Below, piece after piece: positions 42,074 through 50,246 of a DNA stretch of 64,000 bases. The notes under the pieces are model-generated. The model saw only the letters and a program-made list of their open reading frames with translations, searched no databases and had not been told where the DNA came from. Source of the stretch: Paraburkholderia sp. (GTDB taxonomy: Bacteria > Pseudomonadota > Gammaproteobacteria > Burkholderiales > Burkholderiaceae); assembly GCF_024281035.1 (NCBI RefSeq), contig NZ_JAMXLH010000005.1, positions 33,850 through 97,849 on the forward strand. The letters are read 5' to 3'. How positions within the stretch are numbered: position 1 is the first letter of the stretch; the number at the start of each line of letters is the position of its first letter. The translations under genes were made by a program, and so were the position numbers.

Positions 42074-42676
42074 ATGAGCTGTGAGTGTTCTCGGATTTCG
42101 TCCAATACGGCCGCCCAACGGAAGACGATCAAGATTGCGCTGGTTCTGAATCTGGCGATGTTCGTGATCGGTATCGTGGCGGGATGGCGTGCGCAATCGA
42201 TGGGAATTCTGTCCGACGCGCTGGACATGTTGACCGACGCGGCTGCCTATGCGCTGGCGCTGATGGCATTCTCACGTGGGATGTCGTTCAAGCGGAATGC
42301 CGCCAGATGGACCGGCGGCATCCTGGTGCTACTGGGGGCGGGCATGATAGCCGAGGTGATCCGGCGCTGGTACGCGGGCAGTGAGCCGATCGGTATGGTG
42401 ATGCTGGCCTATTCGGTTGTATCGTTCGCGGTCAATCTTTACGTCCTCGTGCAACTGGCAAAGTACCGGCGCGGTGAGGTTCATATGCGCGCGAGTTATA
42501 TCTGCACGCGTGCCGATGTCCTCGCCAACATCGCGGTGTTCTTGTCGGGCGGCATCGTGCTGGCGACAGGCTTTCGTGCGGTCGATCTGCTGGCAGGGTT
42601 TGTCATCGGGCTCTATGTGCTGAGAGAGGCGGTCGAGATCCTGCGAGAGGCAAATGAAGCGGGCGCTACGATCTGA
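42074..42676 (+). CDS. Short cation diffusion facilitator-like protein
   Basis: The 200-aa protein contains six helices of the CDF transmembrane domain only; the usual C-terminal cytoplasmic domain is absent. Metal-site motifs are SDALDMLTDA in helix 2 and CTRADVLANI in helix 5 (Asp-Asn instead of His-Asp). ATG at 42074 follows GGGGAGTGG. It lies 90 bp after dmeF. Short CDF-like proteins of this kind are common in proteobacteria; the ion is unknown. Confidence 0.82.
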   Translation: MSCECSRISSNTAAQRKTIKIALVLNLAMFVIGIVAGWRAQSMGILSDALDMLTDAAAYALALMAFSRGMSFKRNAARWTGGILVLLGAGMIAEVIRRWYAGSEPIGMVMLAYSVVSFAVNLYVLVQLAKYRRGEVHMRASYICTRADVLANIAVFLSGGIVLATGFRAVDLLAGFVIGLYVLREAVEILREANEAGATI

Positions 42677-42866
42677 ACGCGGACCTTGACGACTCAGACG
42701 TCATGGCCGGTCTCTCGATCTGCTGAACAGGGTGAGGATCGTGTTGGGAATGATCCCCGCACGGTTTTCACTTTCCGTGTTAATCCGGACTGAGGCGAGT
42801 GGAGATTTTGATCGCGCTGCGAGCGGACGCAAATGTGCCCGCTCGCAGCGCTATGCCGCGTCGTTG
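42677..42866. other. Convergent spacer with a hairpin
   Basis: GCGAGCGG and CCGCTCGC (about 42818-42845) can form a stem between the convergent CDF gene and trhP. A T-tract is lacking. Nothing else is seen. Confidence 0.4.
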
Positions 42867-44198
42867 CTACGCAGCGATGTTGGCAGACGTGTTTTGCTCG
42901 TCGTGGTCATCGGCCGTGTATCGGGCCACAAGCGTCATCGGCCCGGTTTCGCCGATGTCGACGCGGACCGTGTGGCCGCTGCCTGGCGCGACGTCGCAAG
43001 CTTGTCCCTCGATGTTTTCCATGCGAGTCAAGGTCAGGTCGCGCGTGCTATCCGGCGTCACGATCTCCAGCGCGTCGCCAACGGTAAAGCGATTTTTCAC
43101 GTCGAGCGTCGTGAGCCCGGTCGCTGCGTCATAAGCCAGCCATTCGCCGACGAACTGCTGACGCGCGTTGCCCGAGGCGCCGCTCAGGTAGTTCTGATAT
43201 TCCTCGGAGTGATGCCGCTGCAGGAAGCCGTCGGTGTAACCGCGATTGGCGAGGCCGTCGAGGCGGCCGATGAGCCCCGCGTCGAACGGGCGGCCGGAGA
43301 TCGCGTCGTCGATGGCGCGCGTGTAGAGCTGTGCGGTACGCGCGACATAGTAGTGCGACTTGGTGCGGCCTTCGATTTTCAGGCAATCGACGCCGATATC
43401 GACCAGTCGCTGCACATGCTCAATCGCGCGCAGGTCACGCGAATTCATTAGATACGTGCCGTGCTCGTCTTCGGACAGCTCCATCCATTCGCCGCTGCGG
43501 TTTTCTTCTTCTTCCAGCAGGTACACGCGATCCGCTGCCGCGTGGCGCGGCACGTGTTCGCCTTCAGGCGTGAGGGTGGATTCGGTCATGCGATAGCTCC
43601 AGCGACACGCGTTGGTGCAGGTGCCCTGATTCGAATCGCGGTGATTGAAATAGCCGGAGAGCAGACAGCGGCCGGAATACGCCATGCACAACGCGCCGTG
43701 CACAAAGACTTCGAGTTCGGTATCGGGGCAGCGTTGGCGGATCTCCTCGATCTCGTCAAGCGAGAGTTCGCGCGACAGGATCACCCGCGATACGCCGATC
43801 GAATTCCAGAAACGGATGCTGGCATAGTTGACGGTGTTGGCCTGCACGGAAAGGTGAACTGGCATGTCGGGCCACGCTTCGCGGACCATCATGATCAGTC
43901 CGGGGTCGGCCATGATCAGCGCATCCGGCCCAAGGGCTACCGCACCCGACAAGTCCTTGATGAAGGTGTCGACCTTGCGGTTATGCGGCATCAGATTGAC
44001 GGTCAGGTAGAAGTGCTTGCCGGCGGCCCGGCACGCTTCGATACCCTTGCCGAGGAAGTCGGTGTTGCGGAACTCGTTGTTGCGCGCACGCAGGCTGTAG
44101 CGTGGCAGGCCCGCGTACACCGCATCGGCGCCGTATGCGAGAGCGTAGTTCAAGGCGCGTAGCGAGCCGGCGGGGCTGAGGAGTTGTGGGCGCTTCAT
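42867..44198 (-). CDS. trhP: Peptidase U32-family tRNA hydroxylation protein TrhP
   Basis: The 443-aa protein is of the YegQ/TrhP type, needed for prephenate-dependent 5-hydroxylation of U34 in tRNA. The N-terminal barrel has the family markers LSPAGSLRALNYALAYGADAVYAGL, SVQANTVNYASIRFW and VHGALCMAYSGRCLLSGYFNHRDSNQGTCTN with the conserved Cys cluster. The C-terminal beta domain follows. No TrhO-like partner is in the window. Identity is firm; the name depends on current usage. Confidence 0.9.
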   Translation of the reverse strand: MKRPQLLSPAGSLRALNYALAYGADAVYAGLPRYSLRARNNEFRNTDFLGKGIEACRAAGKHFYLTVNLMPHNRKVDTFIKDLSGAVALGPDALIMADPGLIMMVREAWPDMPVHLSVQANTVNYASIRFWNSIGVSRVILSRELSLDEIEEIRQRCPDTELEVFVHGALCMAYSGRCLLSGYFNHRDSNQGTCTNACRWSYRMTESTLTPEGEHVPRHAAADRVYLLEEEENRSGEWMELSEDEHGTYLMNSRDLRAIEHVQRLVDIGVDCLKIEGRTKSHYYVARTAQLYTRAIDDAISGRPFDAGLIGRLDGLANRGYTDGFLQRHHSEEYQNYLSGASGNARQQFVGEWLAYDAATGLTTLDVKNRFTVGDALEIVTPDSTRDLTLTRMENIEGQACDVAPGSGHTVRVDIGETGPMTLVARYTADDHDEQNTSANIAA

Positions 44199-44334
44199 GG
44201 CGTATGCCTGCAGGACAAAACCCGCAAGGATACCAGTGTTTCCTGGGCGTCCCTTGCGCCGGCCCGTGTCGGAGTGTGGCTTTTAGCGCGTCACGGATAT
44301 CCGCTCAGACCCGGCTACAGGCGCCGCAGCCCGG

Positions 44335-44610
44335 TCACGGCTCTGATTCGTCGCCAGCGCGTTTGTCGATCAACTGCGCCAGTCGTTTGGTGTCGGCGTT
44401 CGTCCAGCCCTCGGGAGGCACAACGCTGGCCCAACCCTTGATGTATTCTTCGGACGAATCGTTGTGCCCGAAACCTTGCGGCACCTCGAGCTGGTTAATC
44501 AGATCGCCCACCGACTGCACGCCGGAGACGATGGGAAACCAATGCATGGCGGCAGGCACGTCGAAGCCGCGGGGCGGAGCCATCCATTGCGGTGGCTGAC
44601 TATCCGAGTG
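44335..44610 (-). pseudogene. C-terminal remnant of an alpha/beta-hydrolase (Abhydrolase_9 type)
   Basis: The segment reads PPRGFDVPAAMHWFPIVSG, then VPQGFGHN and WASVVPPEGWTNADTKRL. This matches only the C-terminal end of the Abhydrolase_9 membrane hydrolases. Upstream, the frame continues to 44757 but the residues no longer resemble the family and no catalytic Ser segment is present. It is therefore a remnant of a mostly deleted gene. Confidence 0.6.
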
Positions 44611-44781
44611 TAGTAGCGTAGTCGGGCAACGGTTACGCGTTGACCCGATACCCATATCGAGAAATGCGAAGGATCGCTTCGAGTCGGCCTCACCATGCCG
44701 CCACCAATTGGCACCCGCGGGCACGCGCGACACCCGCGGACGGCCTATCATATCCACTCCATACAGATTCAGGCGCTATCG

Positions 44782-45021
44782 ATGCAAACCTCGCCGATCC
44801 TTGAGTCCGCGTTGACCTGTCCGAAGTGCGGGGACGTGTCGGTCGTCGTCATGCCGACCGACGCCTGTACTTACTTCTACGAATGCCCGAGTTGCAAAGC
44901 CTTGCTAACTCCAAAGTCTGGCGACTGTTGTGTCTTCTGTTCGTATGGCTCGGTCAAGTGTCCGCCCATGCAAGACGGACACGCGTGCTGCGCAAAGTCT
45001 GTCCCTCAATCCGAACGCTGA
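44782..45021 (+). CDS. GDCCVxC-domain protein (79 aa)
   Basis: The small soluble protein has two Cys pairs (CPKCGD and CPSCKALL), then the hallmark GDCCVFCSYGSVKCPPMQ, and ends HACCAKS. This defines the GDCCVxC family, some members of which carry selenocysteine. The Cys spacing suggests metal or redox binding, and relatives often occur near mercury or other metal genes. ATG at 44782 gives the family length. The role is not known. Confidence 0.82.
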   Translation: MQTSPILESALTCPKCGDVSVVVMPTDACTYFYECPSCKALLTPKSGDCCVFCSYGSVKCPPMQDGHACCAKSVPQSER

Positions 45022-45167
45022 GCGCCTGCTTTCCGAAAAAGCGAATGATTTCCAGCCGCCGCTGAGAAATCAGGTTGAAGCCATAGCGTTTAAGGAAGGC
45101 GACATCAACGAGGGCTACGGTCCTGCGGGTAACCGCTAGAATTGCGGTTTTAGCCCGGAATACGTCC

Positions 45168-46631
45168 ATGTCATTTGCCTCGCTTGGCCTGATCGATGCG
45201 TTGCTGCGCAATGTGCAGGAGCTCAATTACCAGACACCTACGCCGGTGCAGGTTAAGGCGATTCCTGCTGTGCTCAGTGGCAAGGACGTCATGGCTGCGG
45301 CGCAGACCGGTACGGGCAAAACAGCCGGTTTTGCGCTGCCGCTGTTGCAACGGCTGGTACAACACGGCCCGGCGGTGTCGAGCAACCGTGCACGTGTTCT
45401 GGTGCTGGTGCCCACGCGTGAACTGGCCGAACAAGTGCTGCAAAGCTTCGTCGCTTACGGTAAAGACCTCGACTTGCGATTTCTGGCCGCCTACGGCGGC
45501 GTGAGTATCAACCCGCAGATGATGAAGTTGCGCAAAGGCGTGGATGTGCTCGTTGCCACGCCGGGCCGTTTGCTTGATCTCAATCGCCAGAACGCAGTGC
45601 AGTTCGATCAGGTCCAAACGCTGGTGCTCGATGAAGCCGACCGCATGCTGGATCTGGGCTTTGCACGCGAACTCAACGCCGTCTTTGCCGCTTTGCCCGC
45701 TCAGCGCCAGACGCTGCTGTTCTCCGCCACGTTTACCGACGATATCCGCGCCATGGCGGCGAACATTCTGCGCGGCCCGGTCAATATCAGCGTCAGCCCG
45801 CCCAATGCCACGGCCAGCAAGATCAAGCAGTGGGTGGTGACGGTGGATAAAAGGAACAAGCCCGACCTCTTCATGCACCTTGTGGCTGAGAACAACTGGG
45901 AGCACGCGCTGGTGTTCGTCAAAACCCGCAATGGCGTGGATTACCTGGCGGGCATGCTGGATGAAGCGGGCTATGCGGTCGACACGATTCACGGCGATAA
46001 ACCGCAACCCGCGCGCCTGCGTGCGCTGGAGCGCTTCAAGACCGGCGAAGTAAATATGCTGGTCGCCACCGATGTGGCTGCGCGCGGGCTGGATATCGAC
46101 GACCTGCCGCTGGTGATCAACGTTGATCTGCCCATCGTGGCGCAAGACTATGTGCACCGCATTGGCCGTACCGGCCGCGCGGGCGCAAGCGGTGTGGCGG
46201 TGTCTCTCGTGTGTGCCGACGAAGCGCCGCAACTGGCCGCGATTGAAGCGCTGATCCGGCAAACGCTGCGCCGTGAAGAAGAGCCGGGTTTTGAAGCTGA
46301 ACACCGCGTGCCGCAAACCAGCGCGACGGGCGAGCTCATCAAGAAACCTAAAAAACCCAAGAAGCCCAAAGTGCCGCAAGCTGCATCGGGCGCCATGCAG
46401 GTGCCCGGCAAAAGCCAGCAAGGTGGCGAAAACAAACGCAAGCCTGCGGCGCAGCGTGCTGCGGGCGCGGGTAAAGGTGCGAGCTTGTCCGGCGCTAACC
46501 CATTCAGCGTGCAAAAGCCGCGCGGCAAACCCGCGAGCAAGCCAGCGAGCAAGCCAGCGAGCAAGCCAGCTGCGGGCTCACGTAAGCCGGCTGGTAAACC
46601 CGCTGGTGGCCGCGGTAAACGCCAACCCTGA
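45168..46631 (+). CDS. rhlE: DEAD-box RNA helicase, RhlE-like
   Basis: The 487-aa RNA helicase has the full motif set: PTPVQ (Q motif), AAQTGTGKT (I), PTRELA (Ia), TPGR, VLDEADRMLD (II), SATF (III), VATDVAARGLDID and HRIGRTGRAG (VI). Members remodel RNA in ribosome assembly and decay. The last 110 residues are a basic, low-complexity tail with KPKKPKKPK and tandem KPAS repeats, typical of RhlE and RNA-binding. The transposon inserted 48 bp after its stop codon and does not damage it. Confidence 0.92.
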   Translation: MSFASLGLIDALLRNVQELNYQTPTPVQVKAIPAVLSGKDVMAAAQTGTGKTAGFALPLLQRLVQHGPAVSSNRARVLVLVPTRELAEQVLQSFVAYGKDLDLRFLAAYGGVSINPQMMKLRKGVDVLVATPGRLLDLNRQNAVQFDQVQTLVLDEADRMLDLGFARELNAVFAALPAQRQTLLFSATFTDDIRAMAANILRGPVNISVSPPNATASKIKQWVVTVDKRNKPDLFMHLVAENNWEHALVFVKTRNGVDYLAGMLDEAGYAVDTIHGDKPQPARLRALERFKTGEVNMLVATDVAARGLDIDDLPLVINVDLPIVAQDYVHRIGRTGRAGASGVAVSLVCADEAPQLAAIEALIRQTLRREEEPGFEAEHRVPQTSATGELIKKPKKPKKPKVPQAASGAMQVPGKSQQGGENKRKPAAQRAAGAGKGASLSGANPFSVQKPRGKPASKPASKPASKPAAGSRKPAGKPAGGRGKRQP

Positions 46632-46672
46632 TCCGTGGGGACGAGTAACGCCAGCCCTTGAACAGGCAGGCG

Positions 46673-46678
46673 GGTAAT
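46673..46678. repeat. Target-site duplication, left copy
   Basis: GGTAAT directly abuts the transposon terminus and is repeated at 52966-52971. It marks the original insertion point in the spacer after rhlE. Confidence 0.85.
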
Positions 46679-46847
46679 TGTAGCGGCTTGCATTTGAAAC
46701 CGGCCGTGCTTGCAATCGACGCGGTTTCCTGCTCGAAATAACTGCAACTGACAGAGGCCGCGGGCTCGGATTATCTGCAACTGTGCTTGCATTCAGCCCG
46801 CCGTGCTTGCATTCCATCGTCGCGTGCTCACATTATCTGCAACTGAC
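46679..46847. repeat. Left transposon end: 105-bp inverted repeat plus extra iterons
   Basis: The terminal 105 bp are identical to the inverted right end. The end contains repeated motifs: GCTTGCA at 46686, 46708, 46785 and 46805, and CTGCAACTG near 46742, 46775 and 46837. The copies after 46783 occur only at this end. These are probable transposase-binding sites, and the asymmetry resembles the unequal ends of Tn7-like elements. Confidence 0.85.
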
Positions 46848-46915
46848 GGGAATCAGATCGGCAGCCCAGCACCGGCTCTGGAAGTCAGCCGGCGTGAGCG
46901 ATGATGGTCGGCCAT

Positions 46916-47629
46916 TTAATCCTTGTCTTCAACCGAAAACTGAAACGGGATCTCTGGATTCGTAAATCTAAGCCGTAGTTGGTTTGGAAACGGGACGGAG
47001 ACGAAGCGCTGATTCTCAAACGAGTAGTACGACACTAGCAAGCCAACGCGGGATTCTTGTGCATCATCGAACAGGTAACTGTTCTTCGGAAAGGCAAGCT
47101 TGCCGTCCTTCGTTGCCACTACAGCCCGACATGACGAAAGTAAACTTGGCAGATGCAGAAATTTGACCTTGCCCTTCTGTGCCAAGGGATTGATCAGCAG
47201 GTAGATTTGCGTGTGTCGATCGGCCTCCCCCGATCCTTCAGTAGTGGCTTCCAAACAAAGGATCGCGGGATGGTCAGTCGTCCGCGAAGCAAGGAATACG
47301 TCTGCACCAAATGGATCGATATACGATGGATGTTCGCCGGCAAAGGTCATCGCACTTGCAAATCGATAGGTTCTACCGTTAATCGTTAGGCGGTTCTCGG
47401 CGAGCATGACATTTATTGTTTTTCCGTCTAAAGCGGTTTGCATTTCCGCGTAAGTGCCCTTCTCGCCTTGGTACGAATAGATAGCGTTTCTATCGTACTT
47501 GATCGGATTTCTAAACACGGTCCCAGGTTGCGCATCGTAAAAGGCAGCATAGTTGTCGTAGGTCTCGGCTGCACGGACGCCACTGGCAAACGCGACCAAA
47601 GTCGCTGCAACCACGAAAGCAGATTTCAT
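46916..47629 (-). CDS. Secreted protein, candidate immunity factor of the cassette
   Basis: The 237-aa protein has a Sec signal peptide (MKSAFVVAATLVAFASGVRA-AE), so the mature form is periplasmic. No known domain was recognised. It is the last gene of the operon and its ATG overlaps the hydrolase stop (ATGA). A periplasmic protein co-translated with a peptidoglycan hydrolase effector is the usual arrangement for immunity to that effector. GC content is clearly below the surroundings. The immunity role is inferred from position and localisation only. Confidence 0.7.
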   Translation of the reverse strand: MKSAFVVAATLVAFASGVRAAETYDNYAAFYDAQPGTVFRNPIKYDRNAIYSYQGEKGTYAEMQTALDGKTINVMLAENRLTINGRTYRFASAMTFAGEHPSYIDPFGADVFLASRTTDHPAILCLEATTEGSGEADRHTQIYLLINPLAQKGKVKFLHLPSLLSSCRAVVATKDGKLAFPKNSYLFDDAQESRVGLLVSYYSFENQRFVSVPFPNQLRLRFTNPEIPFQFSVEDKD

Positions 47630-48240
47630 CGGTATGCCTTGCCTCCAGTCGCTTTCAGATAATCCGGATTGTGCTGCCAGAACACGGTGCTACCATGCGC
47701 GGCGGTCGAAACCCATACAGAATCGTAGCGTCCGCGCTCGCCACTTTCGACAATTTTTCCAGTCTTCTTGTTTCGAACGTACCAGTGCGAAATGTTACTG
47801 ATCCGATTCTCTGGTATTCCAAGAATATTATGGGAAGGATCTCCCCATTTGAATCCTTTTCTAACCTTCGGATGCATCGCGTAGTTGGTCTTGAAGTCGA
47901 GGCCGTCCCACCAAAACGCGCCGTTCGACGGGTCTGGCCTCTCGTTGGCCAGTGCCTTCTGAGCCCAATCGACCGCCAGCTTCATCCCCGGATCAAGCTC
48001 AATTTCGCTGTCAGGGGTGCGCATCAATTTGTTGAACCTGGCGTTCGAGCCATTCCACGCGAAGGAGTAGTTCGGGTCCGCTTCGCGCAGTTCGGACACG
48101 GTTTTTCCGCCCCAAGCCCGACATCGATTGGCCGTCGCGAACGCGATGCCACCGATTTCCTGAGGATCATTTGCCGTGGAGGCTTCCCCATAGGCAATTG
48201 CAGCAAGCAGGCGCACTTCTTGACTGATCGCGCCGTTCAT
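47626..48240 (-). CDS. SleB-like cell-wall hydrolase, candidate type VI effector
   Basis: The 204-aa protein begins EVRLLAAIAYGEASTANDPQEIGGIAFATANR, which fits the Hydrolase_2/SleB fold with catalytic Glu19, a lytic transglycosylase or amidase-like cell-wall enzyme. Later parts (HPKVRKGFKWGDPSHNILGIP, SHWYVRNK) are less conserved. ATG at 48240 overlaps the PAAR gene stop by ATGA; a GTG 7 codons upstream is less likely. There is no signal peptide, as expected for a protein delivered by a type VI tip. Enzymatic specificity is not known. Confidence 0.72.
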   Translation of the reverse strand: MNGAISQEVRLLAAIAYGEASTANDPQEIGGIAFATANRCRAWGGKTVSELREADPNYSFAWNGSNARFNKLMRTPDSEIELDPGMKLAVDWAQKALANERPDPSNGAFWWDGLDFKTNYAMHPKVRKGFKWGDPSHNILGIPENRISNISHWYVRNKKTGKIVESGERGRYDSVWVSTAAHGSTVFWQHNPDYLKATGGKAYR

Positions 48241-48797
48241 CGCACATCCCCCTCGAACCACGCCACAAATACTAAATTTGGGTGGTCCTTCACCGAGAAC
48301 GCATGCGTTCTCCCGCTTTCAAGCGCCGCGTCGTAGACGAGAGCCTGACCGTCGCTCGAGAGCTTGTAGGTCATGCCTTCGACGGGAGCCCCAGTCTTCG
48401 CATCAACAATCTCGAAATAATGTTCGAGGTCCTCGTCTGCGTCCTGTGTCGCCAGCCCGCGCGAACTGGCGTAAGGAGCGACCAGAGCAGCCGCCTCTTC
48501 AGCCGTGAAAGTCATCGACATGCCGCGCTCAGCGTAGAAGACCGGCGGCGGATTGCAACCGCAGACGTTGATGTCGCCGCTCAGTGCCCATTGCTGGCCG
48601 TTCGGACCCGTGCCGGGCCAGCGCGGCCCTTTCGGCGCGATGAACCCCTCCTGCTTGCAGGCCGTGCAGTGGGTCTTCATGTAAAGCGTGGCGATATTCA
48701 CCCTCGGAGGCGGGTTCGAACAGGTCACACTGTCGAGACCCTCGGTGATCACCGCGCTCCCGGCGTGGTCGCCCCGCGCGAGGAAATAGCGAATCAT
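48237..48797 (-). CDS. PAAR-domain protein with C-terminal extension (type VI spike tip)
   Basis: The first 95 residues match Burkholderia PAAR proteins: MIRYFLARGDHAGSAVITEG, then CTACKQEGFI, GPRWPGTGPNG and CGCNPPPVFYAERG. PAAR proteins cap the VgrG spike. After a linker, residues 115-186 form a beta-rich extension (YFEIVDAKTGAPVEGMTYKL) of the transthyretin-like type often used to load cargo. The stop overlaps the hydrolase start, suggesting that this tip carries the hydrolase. No VgrG gene lies in the element. Confidence 0.85.
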   Translation of the reverse strand: MIRYFLARGDHAGSAVITEGLDSVTCSNPPPRVNIATLYMKTHCTACKQEGFIAPKGPRWPGTGPNGQQWALSGDINVCGCNPPPVFYAERGMSMTFTAEEAAALVAPYASSRGLATQDADEDLEHYFEIVDAKTGAPVEGMTYKLSSDGQALVYDAALESGRTHAFSVKDHPNLVFVAWFEGDVR

Positions 48798-48810
48798 GCG
48801 CCCCTCCGCG

Positions 48811-49506
48811 TCAGCCGTTCACAGTCGAACGCTTCACGACGACGAACACGGTGGATGAGGCCATGCCGTTCCGCTCAGGGCTATCCGTGATGATGTCGCC
48901 GTTGTCCAGCTCGCTACCGACGAACGCCTTCGGGACGTAATCATGATTGTCAGCCAGACCCAACCCGCTCGCGATCCGGGCGGTTGTGCCGTCCGGGTAG
49001 TGAACCAGGTCGCCGATGACAGCCGTCTTGCCCAAGGCAACGCTCACCTCCCATGTGCCAGACGGCTCGCACAATACGCCACCGCGCGCGGTGGTCGAGC
49101 CGCGCACGGCCAACCGGTAGCGCGGCGGCGGCGGCGGCACGTATGCCGGATCGAAAAGCCCTTTGACGCCCTTGGCGTCAGGTACATCGATCCCCCAGGA
49201 ATTCTGAAGAGTCTCCACGATTCGATCGCCGTTGCTGAGACCACTGCCGACCAGAGCCATGGACTTGCCGTTATCGACTGCGTATTCGCCCGCGCCGTCA
49301 GTAATAGCGGCTTCGCTGCCATCTTCATAGGTCACCACGTCGCCGACGCGCGCAACGGTCAGACCCGCAACCGTCAAGCCGCTTGTCGCTTTCGTAATGC
49401 GGCCGCCACGCTCAGTCCGCGCCCCGATGGTCGCAAACAGATACTTCGGCTTGGCGGCGGAATCGGGCTGAACGTCTTTTTCTTCTGCAATGCGTGGCAT
49501 AGCCAA
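48811..49506 (-). CDS. Tandem PAAR-like protein
   Basis: This 231-aa protein contains two PAAR-like repeats. The first has ATIGARTERGGRITKATSGL, RVGDVVTYEDGSEAAI and ALVGSGLSNGDRI. The second has AVRGSTTARGGVLCEPSGT, VIGDLVHYPDGTTARI and AFVGSELDNGDII. A Pro-rich linker (VPPPPPR) separates them. It is the first gene of the cargo operon, with a good AAGGAGC site before the ATG, and is 13 bp from the next PAAR gene. Whether it is a second spike tip or an adaptor is unknown. Confidence 0.8.
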   Translation of the reverse strand: MAMPRIAEEKDVQPDSAAKPKYLFATIGARTERGGRITKATSGLTVAGLTVARVGDVVTYEDGSEAAITDGAGEYAVDNGKSMALVGSGLSNGDRIVETLQNSWGIDVPDAKGVKGLFDPAYVPPPPPRYRLAVRGSTTARGGVLCEPSGTWEVSVALGKTAVIGDLVHYPDGTTARIASGLGLADNHDYVPKAFVGSELDNGDIITDSPERNGMASSTVFVVVKRSTVNG

Positions 49507-49669
49507 AGCTCCTTACAATGATTGTTGACTCCAACAAACGATGGTTTGATGGACGCCTCCGGGCCATGATCAGGATAACTAAAAGAGCCGCATAAAAGGC
49601 GTCCGAAATCGGCCTCCATCTTTCAACGTCCGACTATACTGGATTTTCATCGGCCAAACGGGAATTCGT
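49507..49669. promoter_or_regulatory. Divergent promoter region of the transposon
   Basis: The 163-bp spacer separates the minus-strand cargo operon from the plus-strand resolvase gene and should hold both promoters. It may also contain the resolution site of the serine resolvase, as is usual just upstream of such genes, but no clear res subsites were resolved. Confidence 0.45.
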
Positions 49670-50246
49670 ATGTTGATAGGCTACGCACGGGTTTCGACCG
49701 ACGACCAGCATCTCGACCTGCAACGCGATGCGCTCGCGAAGGCGGACTGCGAGCGCGTGTTCGAAGACACCGCGAGCGGTACGAAAGCCGAGCGGACCGG
49801 GCTGACAGCGCTGCTCGCGACGCTACGCCGCGGCGACACTGTGGTGATCTGGTCGACTCGACCGGCTCGGCCAGTCGCTGAAAGACCTCATTTACCTGGT
49901 CGAACGGTTTGACGCTGCCGGCGTCGGTCTGCACAGCCTTCAGGAGAGCATCGACACGGCGTCGATCGGTGGCCGCCTCGTGTTTCATCTGTTCGGTGCG
50001 CTTGCCGAGTTCGAACGCAACCTGATCCGCGAGCGTACCCAGGCGGGCCTGTCGGCCGCCCGCGCTCGCGGTCACAAGGGTGGCCGCAAGAAGCGGCTCG
50101 ATCCCGGGCGCGAGCGCCTGGCCCTGCAGCTTTATCACGAGCGGCGGCATACCGTTGAGGAAATCTGCCGGTTGATGGGCATCGGCAAATCCACGCTCTA
50201 CAACTATCTGACCGTGGCAGAACGCAATGCCCAGCGGGCGGCGTAA
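49670..50246 (+). pseudogene. Serine resolvase (TniR-like), frameshifted
   Basis: The N terminus MLIGYARVSTDDQHLDLQRDAL has the catalytic Ser9 of the resolvase/invertase family, followed by ERVFEDTASGTKAERTGL. An extra A at about 49856 shifts the frame and ends the first part at 49912. The other frame continues exactly as the family does (LDRLGQSLKDLIYLVERF, then FHLFGALAEFERNLIRERT) through to a helix-turn-helix C terminus ending at 50246. If the base is a sequencing error the gene is intact. It would resolve cointegrates of the transposon. The stop overlaps the transposase start by 20 bp. Confidence 0.85.

Noticed and set aside
46510..46630. Tandem KPAS-coding repeats at the 3' end of rhlE
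   Set aside because: Low-complexity basic tails are normal in RhlE-type helicases; not a CRISPR or mobile repeat.
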